A stretch of DNA of 64,000 nt from Kocuria rosea (lineage in GTDB: Bacteria > Actinomycetota > Actinomycetes > Actinomycetales > Micrococcaceae), in contig NZ_JAMBOG010000012.1 in the NCBI RefSeq assembly GCF_023715525.1, forward strand, positions 52,075-116,074, read 5' to 3'. Positions within the stretch are counted from its first letter, which is position 1, and each line of letters starts with the position of its first letter. Made by a program: the position numbers and the translations under genes. Below the pieces are notes generated by a model, which saw only the letters and a program-made list of their open reading frames with translations, was not told the origin of the DNA and searched no databases. Below, piece by piece: positions 37,209 to 44,910 of the stretch.

Positions 37209-37882
37209 TCAGGCGGCCGGGGCGTCGTCGCCCTGCAGGTCCCAGACCAGGTCCACGATGACGCGGGATCCCTGCAGCGCGTCGATCTGGGTCTGCGTCA
37301 TGCCGGCGGTGTCGAAGGTCCAGGTGCCGCGGTAAGTGCTCGACTCCCCGGCCGTGCCGGTGGTGTCCCAGGCGGCCCCGCCGGAGGTGTAGTCCCTGTT
37401 GACCCGGGCCAGGGTGGACAGCGGCTGGGCCGGAAGTGCGCCGGGGACGGGGGTGAAGCCGGTGCAGTCGTCGAAGGACCCGGCGGTGCCGCCCTCGACC
37501 TGCAAGGTGATGCGGTCCTCCGGCGCCGCGGCGGAGCCGGAGAGGTTCTGCACGTAGGCGCGCACCTCGCCTTCCACGGTGGAGCTGGGGGTGACCACGA
37601 TGCACTTCTGGCCGGTCCGGCCGGGGACCAGGTTCTCCACGGTGACGCCGGCGCGGCCGGCGTCGTCGTCGGTGAGGCGACCTGGCCGGTGGCCCAGGAG
37701 TTGCCGGAGTTGCGGGAGGCGGCGGTGGAGCCCTGCCAGACCATCACGCCGGCCACCAGCACGGCGACGGGGGCGGCGGAGAGCCCAGTGATCCGGCGGG
37801 CACGGACGGCGGGAGCACGCACGAGAAGTCCTGTTGCGCGACGAAGCCCGAACCGGGCTGAGGCCCTGCGCCGTCGCTGCAT
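37209..37882 (-). pseudogene. SipW-dependent (camelysin/TasA-like) secreted protein gene with a one-base frameshift
   Basis: The first ~67 codons from the ATG at 37882 encode a basic N-terminus, a signal/anchor segment (ITGLSAAPVAVLVAGVMVWQGSTAA) and NSGNSWATGQV. The continuation, RLTDDDAGRAGVTVENL, is in the next frame and runs to the stop at 37209. Restoring one C near 37677-37682 joins them in the order seen in camelysin-like proteins processed by SipW. The adjacent downstream SipW-type peptidase supports this. It is probably inactive unless the base is a sequencing slip. Confidence 0.72.
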
Positions 37883-38435
37883 GGGGCGAAGGATGGAGTC
37901 GAGCCGCGATGGGGGTCGTGGGCCAGCCGAGGACACCGTGTCCAGGCCTCGGCGGGGCCTCCAGGACTTTCGTCCAGTGCCGGCGCGGAGGAGGCATCTG
38001 CCCAGGTGCGAACGGACATTCTGGCGTGCTGTGCCGGTGCAACCTCCCGTCATCTCCGGATGCACCCCGGATCCCCGGTCCGGTGACCAAGGGACGGCCC
38101 GGCGGGTTCGCCCTCGGCGGGCGGCTGTGCGGCTGCCGGCCTCCTGGACCGCCGACCCATCCGCGCCGTCCCCGGACACTCCCGGGGCGCCGGATCGCGG
38201 GGCGCCCACTGGGGCGTCCGGATCGCGGGGCGCCCACTGGGGCGTCCGGGTCGCAGGGCGCCGGCCGGGCCGCAGGGGCCGGACGCTGGACGCGCGGGCC
38301 CTGGTGCCACGGACACCACCGAGACAGCACCGTGGAACCGACCGGTCCCCTGGAGGCGCTCGACGCCGGGTCGGGCCGGGCGGTGGCTGCGGCACCTTCC
38401 GTGGCTCCATCGGTGCACGCCCACGCCGCTCCCGG
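37883..38435. other. gap with a short tandem repeat
   Basis: No gene is supported. A 28-bp direct repeat at 38191-38262 is listed separately. Confidence 0.45.
38191..38262. repeat. 2.5 copies of a 28-bp tandem repeat
   Basis: A unit beginning CGGATCGCGGGGCGCCCACT is repeated exactly at 38191 and 38219, with a diverged partial third copy from 38247. There are no spacers, so it is not CRISPR-like. Confidence 0.8.
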
Positions 38436-39599
38436 TCACAGGCCCTCGCTCACGCCCGTCCACGAGGGGTCGGCCTGCCCTTGGGTCAGTTCGACATGGG
38501 GTCCCTGATGGACGGCGAGGTAGATCCTGTTGCGCAGCTCGTTGGCCTCGGCGGAGGTGAGTGTCCGCAGGAGCGGACGGATGTGGATCCGGATCAGCGC
38601 GTTGTTCTGGCCGGGGACGATGCCGAGGCGCTCGCGGGCTGCGGCGGGAAGCTCCTCGCACCGGGTCAGGGACAGGACCTCGACGGCTTCGAGGAGGTCC
38701 GCGTCCTGCCCTAGAGCTGTGCGGATCCGATCACCGATGGTCTCGCCGTCCTCGTGGTCGTCGAGCACGACGGAGATGTCCCGGCGCGTCCCGGGGAGCA
38801 GCGAGACGTGCTGCCATGGTTCCAGGTCGAGCATCTGGGCTGCGATGCGCGGCTCCGAGGAGCGCAGGTAACGGATGTCCGGGATCGACTTGCGCAACAT
38901 CAGGGCCCGGTCCAGCCCCATGCCCAGGGCCGATCCGGACCACTTCTGCGGGTCGAGGCCGGACCCGCGCAGCACATCGGGGTGGATGCGCCCGCATTCG
39001 GCGAGCTCGAGCCACTGCCCGTTCAGGTGCACGTCCACCTGTCGTCCGCCGATCGTGTACGGGTGCTCGACGTCGGTGACCTGCCATCGCGCTCCTGGCA
39101 GGACTGCGTCCACGACGGTGGTGATCATCTCGAGCATGTCCTGCTCGGTCGTCCTCGGTGTGGACCGGATCCGCCACAGATCGACCTGGTGCGGTTCGCC
39201 CACGTGCGTGCGGTCGACGACATCGCGTCGGTAGACGAGGCCCGGGACGACGAGCAGCTCGTCGACGCCGGACCGGGTGCGGTAGTCCTCCAGGGCCGTG
39301 GGCAGTTCCGCGCTGGTGTGGGTGCGCAGCAGCACGGTGGGCGAGGCGTAGCGGGTGTACCGCTGCGCCCGGGTGACGTCGCCGGGGTCGTAGCCCAGAC
39401 GGTCGTAGTTGTCGTGGACCGCAACGAGGGGCGGATTGCGCACCTGGCGGACGGAGCTGCCCCATTGGTGCTGCAGCTCGGTGACGAGATGCTCCAGCAG
39501 GAGCTGCATCGAGTGCGTGCCTTGGGCCGCGTCGCTGAGGTCGCGCAGGGTCAGTGCTCTGGCGAGCTGGTCAGGGGTGATGTACGACGTAGTCGACAT
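38436..39599 (-). CDS. single-chain phenylalanyl-tRNA synthetase-like protein (PheS core plus FDX-ACB)
   Basis: This 387-residue protein has class II synthetase motifs in PheRS style. Motif 2 is SPTVLLRTHTSAELPTAL near 85-103. The amino-acid pocket segment is GLVYRRDVVDRTHVGEPHQVD near 120-140. WLELAECGRIHPDVL and motif 3 ALGMGLDRALMLR lie near 195-235. A ferredoxin-fold anticodon-binding domain (about 270-375, SLLPGTRRDISVVLDD to LRTLTSAEANELRNRIY) follows directly. This PheS-FDX-ACB order without editing domain is that of mitochondrial PheRS, not the bacterial two-subunit enzyme. It may charge tRNA-Phe as a spare enzyme, or serve another aminoacyl reaction. The ATG at 39599 has AGGAGACTTCC. 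Confidence 0.82.
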   Translation of the reverse strand: MSTTSYITPDQLARALTLRDLSDAAQGTHSMQLLLEHLVTELQHQWGSSVRQVRNPPLVAVHDNYDRLGYDPGDVTRAQRYTRYASPTVLLRTHTSAELPTALEDYRTRSGVDELLVVPGLVYRRDVVDRTHVGEPHQVDLWRIRSTPRTTEQDMLEMITTVVDAVLPGARWQVTDVEHPYTIGGRQVDVHLNGQWLELAECGRIHPDVLRGSGLDPQKWSGSALGMGLDRALMLRKSIPDIRYLRSSEPRIAAQMLDLEPWQHVSLLPGTRRDISVVLDDHEDGETIGDRIRTALGQDADLLEAVEVLSLTRCEELPAAARERLGIVPGQNNALIRIHIRPLLRTLTSAEANELRNRIYLAVHQGPHVELTQGQADPSWTGVSEGL

Positions 39600-39690
39600 G
39601 GAAGTCTCCTGGGGTGGCGGGAGCGGTGCTGGAACGGGAGTTCCCCCGGCCGTGCCTGCGGAGACTAGTCGGCTTGACGTAGCGCGCTCA

Positions 39691-39721
39691 CGCCCCCGCG
39701 GCCACTGAACGGCCGGGGGCG
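39691..39721 (-). promoter_or_regulatory. hairpin in the leader of the PheRS-like gene
   Basis: On the minus strand CGCCCCCGGCC, a 7-base loop and GGCCGCGGGGGCG form an 11-pair stem with a 2-base bulge. It lies between a possible -10 (TAGCCT, 39753-39758) and the start codon at 39599. It may attenuate expression; no T-box consensus is visible. Confidence 0.45.
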
Positions 39722-40242
39722 CTGAAATCGCTGAGCACGCTCCATGCGATCAAGGCTAGCAACGATCACCAGCACCGGCATCCGTGCTGCATGCCGGTGC
39801 AGCCGCGCATCGCCTCGTACCGGTGGAGGCACGGGCGGGGCGGCCGCGAACGCCAGGGGCGATGACGTGGTTCGTCGGTCAGCTCAACGGTCCCTCTGCA
39901 GAGGCCGGCGGGTGCGTCTCCCGGGAGGCGGGTGGGCCCGCCGACGGTCGTACCCACGTGGTGTGGTTCGGTCCGGCACGAGCCGTGAAACCGGGTCCGA
40001 GGACAGGGACTGGTCACCGGCGAGGCCGCGCACGGTCTTCGACCTGGCAGGCCAGGTCTTCGCCAGTGGGGCTCTCCCGCGGTTCCTGTCCGCGTCGCGG
40101 GCCGTGGACGCGCAGGGGCAGGCGGCCTCGGCGGGCCGGACGCTGGAACATGGGCCCGGTGCTGCGACGACCCCGCGGAAGTGGGCGCACACCGGACACC
40201 GGGGCGCCCGACGGGGTCGTCGCGCACCGGCCAGGAGGACCC
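39722..40242. other. gap, nothing recognised beyond the leader elements
   Basis: The shadow frames here are Arg/Pro-rich and unconvincing. Confidence 0.4.
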
Positions 40243-40693
40243 ATGACCCCGCCCATCCCACCACCGCGGGACACCGACCGCCGTACCCCAGCCGGTTCTG
40301 TGGCCCGGTGTCGGCCCGTGGCGGTCTTCCTCCTCCTGGCTCTGGGCCTGGGCTGGGCGGCGCTGATGACCCCCGTGCTCACCGGAGCGCCCACGGAGCC
40401 GTTCCTGCTCCTCCTGACCTTTGTGGCGCTGCTGGGCTCGGCCCTGCTCGTCACCCGCCTGGCCGACGGGCCGGGCGGCGTCCGGAGGCTGCTGGGACGG
40501 GCGTTCGCCTGGCGCTGCGGCGCCGGGCGCTGGGTCGTGATTCTGCTGGGCATGCCGGTGTTCACGCTCGCCCTGGCCGCCGCCACCGGCTCGCTGCGCA
40601 GCCCGCCGGCGGGCTGGGGGCGGAGGCGGGGTGGTACCTGTCCAGCACGCTCGTCCTCGGGGCGCTGGTGCCGACGGTCGGCCGGCCCAGGCG
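40243..40693 (+). pseudogene. truncated and frameshifted CPBP-family intramembrane protease
   Basis: The ATG at 40243 has a strong AGGAGG. It opens a membrane protein (AVFLLLALGLGWAALM, EPFLLLLTFVALLGSALLVTRL, RWVVILLGMPVFTLALAAA) typical of the N-terminal half of CPBP/CAAX proteases. At a G5 run (40616-40620) the frame changes; the continuation GAEAGWYLSSTLVLGALV is one base off. The sequence then loses family resemblance near 40670, before the catalytic EExxxR and HxxxN motifs. It is therefore doubly broken. Confidence 0.68.
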
Positions 40694-41010
40694 CTGCGGC
40701 CCACCCGCACCGTGAGCGGGACCTCGAAGTCCGACGCGCGGGAGACCAGGCCGGTAGTGCGCGGGTAGAGCTCCAGGGCGTCGGCGTTGTGCGGGGTCGT
40801 GGGCGAGAGCTTGTGGATCCGGGCCCCGATGGTGGACGGGCAGTCCACGGGCACGGTCCTGCCCTCGATGAGCACCGGGCCCTCCGAGCGGTGGTTGCCG
40901 AAGAGGAATCCGATCTGCCCGTCCTCGTCGGGGCAGAACGGGGACACGTCGGCCTCGGACCAGTCGATGGTGACCCACTGCTCGGGGGGGGTGGCGGGCG
41001 GCGTGGACAC
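40680..41010 (-). pseudogene. 5' fragment of a hypothetical protein gene, truncated at a junction
   Basis: The GTG at 41010 begins a credible protein (EQWVTIDWSEADVSPFCPDE, then FLFGNHRSEGPVLIEG, STIGARIHKLSP and ASDFEVPLTVRVGR). It runs for about 110 residues and then turns into low-complexity frame shared with the CPBP fragment. Two gene 5' ends facing each other with both 3' ends missing indicate a deletion near 40680. Family not recognised. Confidence 0.55.
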
Positions 41011-41128
41011 GGGCCGGCACGGACCGGACCGGGGACGGCGGCCGGGCGGCGGACGGACCGGCGCGGCGGACGACGTCGCGGGCGAGCGGTGCGATGGGCT
41101 TCGTAGTCCTCATGTGTGCGGAGGCACG

Positions 41129-41166
41129 ACGAGGGCCCGCACTCGCGGGGGAGTGCGGGCCCTCGT
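41129..41166 (-). terminator. terminator hairpin downstream of the small-membrane-protein operon
   Basis: A perfect 16-bp stem (ACGAGGGCCCGCACTC and its complement, 6-base loop) lies 42 bases after the stop at 41208. It is the strongest inverted repeat in this part of the window. Confidence 0.8.
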
Positions 41167-41207
41167 GCGGGGAAGGCCTCGGCGGGGCGGATACGGCCGC
41201 CATTCGA

Positions 41208-41747
41208 TTACCGGCCGCTGACCTCTACGCGGGCCGGCCAGTTGCCGGTGACCTGGTGAAAGTCGATGGCCCGCATCAGCGGTGACATGTCGTAGGTGCT
41301 GATGTTCAGGTTCAGCGTGACGCCGTGGACGGACTTGACCGTCAGGAACGGCATCCCTTTCAGCATCTGCATGCGATACTCAGCGATCTCGCTGTAGGGG
41401 ATGACGTGCTCGTTGCCGAGCACACTGCGGAAGGCCACCTCGAAGTCGCGCGGCGCCACGTAGAAGTTGCGGTACATCAGCACGAACGCCACACCGCCCA
41501 GGACGATCGCCACCGAGGAGATCTGGGCGCCGAGCGGGGCGCGGTCCGTGGTGAGGGACAGCAAGCCCATGAGGGAGCCCACGACCAGGAACAGCCAGCC
41601 CACCGCCGGCACGAACTTCGGCATCCGCTGCTGCTCCGGATACTCCTCGGACCGGTTGGGGTGCTTCCGTGCCCACCAGACGACCCCCGCAATGGTTGCG
41701 GTGGTGAGCGCCGAGACGAGGAGCTTCAGGATGAGCGCGATCGACAT
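41208..41747 (-). CDS. small membrane protein with PH-like (YcxB-type) domain
   Basis: This 179-residue protein has N-terminal helices at residues 4-24 and two more at about 46-66 and 72-90. A soluble C-terminal part of about 85 residues (YVAPRDFEVAFRSVLG, VIPYSEIAEYRMQM, FLTVKSVHGVTLNLNIS) has the beta pattern of bacterial PH/YcxB-like domains. The ATG at 41747 has a -10 TAGGCT 6 bases upstream, so it appears to have its own leaderless promoter. It is the last gene before the strong terminator. Confidence 0.65.
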   Translation of the reverse strand: MSIALILKLLVSALTTATIAGVVWWARKHPNRSEEYPEQQRMPKFVPAVGWLFLVVGSLMGLLSLTTDRAPLGAQISSVAIVLGGVAFVLMYRNFYVAPRDFEVAFRSVLGNEHVIPYSEIAEYRMQMLKGMPFLTVKSVHGVTLNLNISTYDMSPLMRAIDFHQVTGNWPARVEVSGR

Positions 41748-41753
41748 GCGCTC

Positions 41754-41759
41754 AGCCTA
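41754..41759 (-). promoter_or_regulatory. -10 element (TAGGCT) of a leaderless transcript
   Basis: Identical hexamer and 6-base spacing to those before the glycosidase at 33052. Confidence 0.5.
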
Positions 41760-41813
41760 CGGCTGGATTCCCGAGTGCGAAGGGATTGCGGGCTGGGGTG
41801 GCGCAGCGGTCGG

Positions 41814-42002
41814 CTACCCCGCGGGAGGCAGCTCGGTGTCGGTCTTGCTGACCTCTATCGGCGCACCGTCGTCCGGGTCGGTGGACGACTCGAAGACCTC
41901 CCCCGTGGAGCTGTAGAGGTCCGCGTCCTCGTCGGCCTTCTCCTCTGCCTCCCGCGGCTCGTCGCGGATCTCGATGTCGTCGCCGGGCATCTCGGCGCTC
42001 AT
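41814..42002 (-). CDS. small acidic hypothetical protein
   Basis: A 62-residue, Glu/Asp-rich, likely disordered peptide (MSAEMPGDDIEIRDEPREAE at its start). It follows another small acidic gene by 11 bases on the same strand, and the two have similar composition. The function is unknown. Confidence 0.5.
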   Translation of the reverse strand: MSAEMPGDDIEIRDEPREAEEKADEDADLYSSTGEVFESSTDPDDGAPIEVSKTDTELPPAG

Positions 42003-42013
42003 GCTCGACGCCC

Positions 42014-42181
42014 CTACTCCGTCGCGCCCGGCTGCTCGGTCGGCGGGCCGGACGTCTCGTCGTCGACCCGCTCGTTGTCGGTGGTCGTGTTGGCGGTCAA
42101 CGAGTCGTCGTCGACGACGCTCAGGTCCTCCTGCTCGACTTCGGCGCGTGCCTCGCTCAGTTCATCTGGCTGATCTGTCAT
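42014..42181 (-). CDS. small acidic hypothetical protein
   Basis: A 55-residue acidic peptide (MTDQPDELSEARAEVEQEDL at its start). The ATG at 42181 has GGGAGGACCG upstream, a strong site that argues for real translation. It is paired with the gene at 41814. Confidence 0.55.
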   Translation of the reverse strand: MTDQPDELSEARAEVEQEDLSVVDDDSLTANTTTDNERVDDETSGPPTEQPGATE

Positions 42182-42219
42182 GGAACGGTCCTCCCTCATC
42201 TGACGGTGGTGACCCGATC

Positions 42220-42717
42220 CTATGTGCGGGCCGCCACCGTCTGACAAGACCGGGCATCAGGCCGGGATGGCGCCGGCGCCTTCCCCTGGGGCGTCGCTGT
42301 GCTGGGCGCACAGCCGGGCGGCCGCGGCGTCGAAGGCCGACAGCGTCCGGCCGCGAGCTTCGCCGCTGTCGAGCATCCGGTCGAAGACCAGCTCCATCTG
42401 AAGGGTCCCGCCGGTGAGGTCCACAGGACCTCCACTCCGTGACTGGCGTGCTCGTGCTCCTCCTCGGTGAGCACTCCCGGTGCGGGCTTGCGGCGGGGTG
42501 GGGTGGTCACTGGAGTAGCCAAGGTTCGTGGTGGGGTCGTGGCAGGGGAGCGACGGCGCCCGATGAGGACGCCGAGGCCCACGCCGACGGCAAGCCAGAC
42601 CAGCGTGTCGGTGAACGCCCCGAGGAGGGCACCGAGACCGACCCCGATAACCAGGTCCTGCTGGACCGGGGCCAGGGAGCGCCACGCATCCTCCTCGAAG
42701 ATGCGCCGTCGGGTCAC
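42220..42717 (-). CDS. small membrane protein, probably frameshifted or overlapped by a second reading frame
   Basis: From the GTG at 42717 a protein starts TRRRIFEEDAWRSLAPVQQD, then has a hydrophobic pair (LVIGVGLGALLGAFTDTLVWLAVGVGLGVLIG) and EEEHEHASHGVEVL near residue 97. Past 42424 this frame becomes Arg/Pro/Ser-rich noise. The other frame reads VDLTGGTLQMELVFDRML and stays protein-like to the stop at 42257. Either a one-base shift splits one gene, or a second 55-codon gene starts at the GTG at 42424 behind GGAGG. It begins 4 bases after the DUF5655 gene. Confidence 0.5.
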   Translation of the reverse strand: MTRRRIFEEDAWRSLAPVQQDLVIGVGLGALLGAFTDTLVWLAVGVGLGVLIGRRRSPATTPPRTLATPVTTPPRRKPAPGVLTEEEHEHASHGVEVLWTSPAGPFRWSWSSTGCSTAAKLAAGRCRPSTPRPPGCAPSTATPQGKAPAPSRPDARSCQTVAART

Positions 42718-42721
42718 CGGC

Positions 42722-43702
42722 TCAGCCGTTCTCGTAGGCGTGCTGGATGAGCGCGTAGACCGCTTCCAGCTGGGCGACAGAGCTGATGCGGACCTCGAGG
42801 TCCCCGACCCCGTGATGGCCGATGGCGCGCACGTCGCGGGTGAAGCCGTCCTCGAGCTCCACGGCGTCCGGATCCAGGCGCAGGTGCAGCAGGATCTGCC
42901 CGGAGGACGGGTGGATGTCGATGGTGGCGAAGCTCTTGAGCCGCCGGAAGGCGATCCAGTGCTTGAGCGTCTTCTTCGACACGTCCGGGCCCAGGGCCTC
43001 GCAGTAGTCGGCCACCGTGGTGAACACCTCCTGCAGGTCCGGTGATGCCTGCTCGAATCGCTGGAGCACCGTCATGTCCTTGGCCTTGCTCGCAGGCTCC
43101 CCGTCCGGGGTCTCGCTGGAGGCGTCGGCCGGCTCCGGCCCATCGGGTGCCGCGGTGCCGGCGGCAGCGGGCAGGGCAGCGGCCGTGGTGGAGACGGTGG
43201 AGCTGGAGTGCACCAGCTCCAGGGCCAGCAGCTCCCCGCCGAAGTCGCGGTAGCGGACCAGCCCGATGGAGCGGGCGATCTGCTGGACGGCGTGCTGGTC
43301 GTAGCGGGTGTAGTCGGTGGCCACGCAGATCAGCCGGGGGCGGGACCAGTCGATGAGGTCAGCGAGCTCGGCGTGGTCCGAGCGCATCACCAGCAGCTCG
43401 AACTCCGCCTGGTGGTCCATCAGCCAGTCCAGGTAGAACAGGCCCTGGTCGATGACGTTCTCGCTGCGGGTGCGCTTGTACTCGAAGCTCACCGGGGAGC
43501 AGGTCTCGTCGGCGCCCAGGGAGTCGATGCGTCCGCCGTGCCGGTCACCGGTGCGGTATTCCGACTGCAGGAACCGCACGCCGAACAAGGTCTCCATGCT
43601 GGCCTCCACCACGCGCTGGAGGTGCTTCTCCAGCGGGGAGTGGGCCCCGGGCGGCTCGGTGGCGGTGCCCTCCCGGATGCGGAACAGCTTGAGGTCGGCC
43701 AC
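42722..43702 (-). CDS. DUF5655-type protein with PD-(D/E)XK nuclease-like N-terminus
   Basis: In this 326-residue protein, residues ~20-165 match the PD-(D/E)XK fold of the COG3586 group. The Asp is in GGRIDSLGADE near 60 and the E-x-K is in VSFEYKRTRSENVIDQ near 72-87, followed by QGLFYLDWLMDH. A Pro/Ala-rich linker (170-205) leads to a DUF5655-like domain (DYCEALGPDVSKKTLKHWIAF and IGHHGVGDLEVRI). Catalytic-type residues are retained, so nucleic-acid cleavage is possible but unproven. The GTG at 43702 has GAAGGAG. It lies in the middle of a run of small membrane-protein genes. Confidence 0.75.
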   Translation of the reverse strand: MADLKLFRIREGTATEPPGAHSPLEKHLQRVVEASMETLFGVRFLQSEYRTGDRHGGRIDSLGADETCSPVSFEYKRTRSENVIDQGLFYLDWLMDHQAEFELLVMRSDHAELADLIDWSRPRLICVATDYTRYDQHAVQQIARSIGLVRYRDFGGELLALELVHSSSTVSTTAAALPAAAGTAAPDGPEPADASSETPDGEPASKAKDMTVLQRFEQASPDLQEVFTTVADYCEALGPDVSKKTLKHWIAFRRLKSFATIDIHPSSGQILLHLRLDPDAVELEDGFTRDVRAIGHHGVGDLEVRISSVAQLEAVYALIQHAYENG

Positions 43703-43747
43703 GCAGGTCTCCTTCGTGGCCGGTCGGGACCGGCGGTGGGTGGCAGG

Positions 43748-44035
43748 TCAGGGAGCGGGCAGGGCGCGGGCTCGCCACAGGGTCAGCGAGGCCACGGCGG
43801 CGATGGCCACCAGAGTGATGAAGCCGTAGAGGCCCGGCGCCAGCTCGGTGAACGCGGCGAAGACCACCCCGGCCAGGCACGCCCACGACCCCCACGTCGC
43901 CTGGCGGCGCCGGCGCGCGGTGACGGGCTCGCCGGCCAGGACCGGCCAGGCCGTGATGGTGAGCGCGATCAGGCCGATGAACGCCCCGACCGGCACGGCG
44001 ATCGGGGTCTGGGTGAGGATGGGGTCAGTCCCCAT
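43748..44035 (-). CDS. small two- or three-TM membrane protein
   Basis: A 95-residue hydrophobic protein with segments near residues 12-32, 46-66 and 68-88 and an Arg cluster (TARRRRQ) between them. The ATG at 44035 lies inside the 3' end of the upstream gene (11-base overlap), so translation is coupled. Family unknown. Confidence 0.65.
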   Translation of the reverse strand: MGTDPILTQTPIAVPVGAFIGLIALTITAWPVLAGEPVTARRRRQATWGSWACLAGVVFAAFTELAPGLYGFITLVAIAAVASLTLWRARALPAP

Positions 44036-44372
44036 GGGTCGCTCCTGTGATCGGTGGGGGTGGTGGTGGCTGGCGCAGGCGGTTCAGGGTGAGGAGGGCG
44101 GGGACGACCAGTCCACCCAGCAGCAGCAGACCGAAGACGCCCAGGGCCCAGACCATCAGCAGCAGAGGGGCCGCCACGACCAGAGAGATGACCGCCAGGA
44201 CGGCGGCCGCGGTGCGCCGGCGGGAGGCGGCCGGCTCCCGGCGCAGGAGGGGGCTCTCGACGACGAGCTGGGTGATGATCAGTGCGGGGACGATCAGCAG
44301 TGGGACGGCGAAGGCCAGGATCTCCAGAACACCCGTTTCGAGCACGGGGTTCTGTTCTGTCAGCAGCGGCAT
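44025..44372 (-). CDS. small multi-TM membrane protein with Pro-rich tail
   Basis: A 115-residue protein with hydrophobic segments at ~15-38, 54-72 and 73-92, separated by an Arg patch (RREPAASRRR), and a poly-Pro tail. Its layout resembles the next gene downstream, hinting at duplication. The ATG at 44372 has GGGAG upstream and overlaps the preceding gene by 13 bases. Confidence 0.65.
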   Translation of the reverse strand: MPLLTEQNPVLETGVLEILAFAVPLLIVPALIITQLVVESPLLRREPAASRRRTAAAVLAVISLVVAAPLLLMVWALGVFGLLLLGGLVVPALLTLNRLRQPPPPPPITGATHGD

Positions 44373-44632
44373 TCGTCAGCTCCCATATCGGTGGGAGAGG
44401 GACCTGGCCCGTCGGAGTACCCCGCGGGGTCGTGCCAGCCGTACCGGTCGTTGACGCCGGGGCGAGGCCGGGGCGCGGGCCCGTCGTAGGGCCCTGGCCG
44501 TTCGCCCCCGGACGGCCCGTGAGCATCAGGGCGTCGCCGGAGGCGGGGGATCAGCGTCGTGGCGATCCAGGAGAGCACCACGAGGGCCACGACGACGATG
44601 GCCGCGACCGCGGCTGGACTCAGATCAGTCAC
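44360..44632 (-). CDS. small single-TM protein with Pro/Gly-rich cytoplasmic tail
   Basis: A 90-residue protein with one N-terminal TM helix (AAVAAIVVVALVVLSWIATTLI). A hydrophilic Pro/Gly/Asp tail follows (GPYDGPAPRPRPGV, then YGWHDPAG). The GTG at 44632 overlaps the upstream stop by 8 bases. Family unknown. Confidence 0.58.
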   Translation of the reverse strand: MTDLSPAAVAAIVVVALVVLSWIATTLIPRLRRRPDAHGPSGGERPGPYDGPAPRPRPGVNDRYGWHDPAGYSDGPGPSPTDMGADECRC

Positions 44633-44900
44633 CGCCACCACCGCCTCCGCCGTCTGCACCGGACCCGCGGTCGGAACCGGAGTCGGAACCGACGGCACCG
44701 GAACCCCACACCCCGGCGGTGGAGCCGTCGGACGAGGAGGAACGGCCTGCCGGTCCGCCGGGCCGCGAGCGCTGCTGCCGGCGCACCCGGACGACGATCG
44801 TCACGCAGGCCGCGACAACGGCCAGGGCGAGGGCCACGAAGACGATGAGGCTGGTGGGCGAACCGGGCCCGAGGCCGGTCGGGGCAGCGCTGGTGCTCAT
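44625..44900 (-). CDS. small single-TM protein with Ser/Gly-rich tail
   Basis: A 91-residue protein whose TM helix lies near residues 17-38 (LIVFVALALAVVAACVTIVV). A basic patch (RVRRQQRSR) and a low-complexity Ser/Gly/Asp tail ending in a Gly run follow. The topology is the same as the downstream neighbour's. The ATG at 44900 lies 10 bases after the preceding gene. Confidence 0.58.
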   Translation of the reverse strand: MSTSAAPTGLGPGSPTSLIVFVALALAVVAACVTIVVRVRRQQRSRPGGPAGRSSSSDGSTAGVWGSGAVGSDSGSDRGSGADGGGGGGGD

Positions 44901-44910
44901 GGTCGGGAAC

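Noticed and set aside
38191..38262. 28-bp repeat as a CRISPR array
   Set aside because: The copies are back to back without spacers and number only 2.5.
39600..39740. T-box riboswitch before the PheRS-like gene
   Set aside because: A weak resemblance to the T-box sequence is on the wrong strand; no specifier loop or anti-terminator was found.
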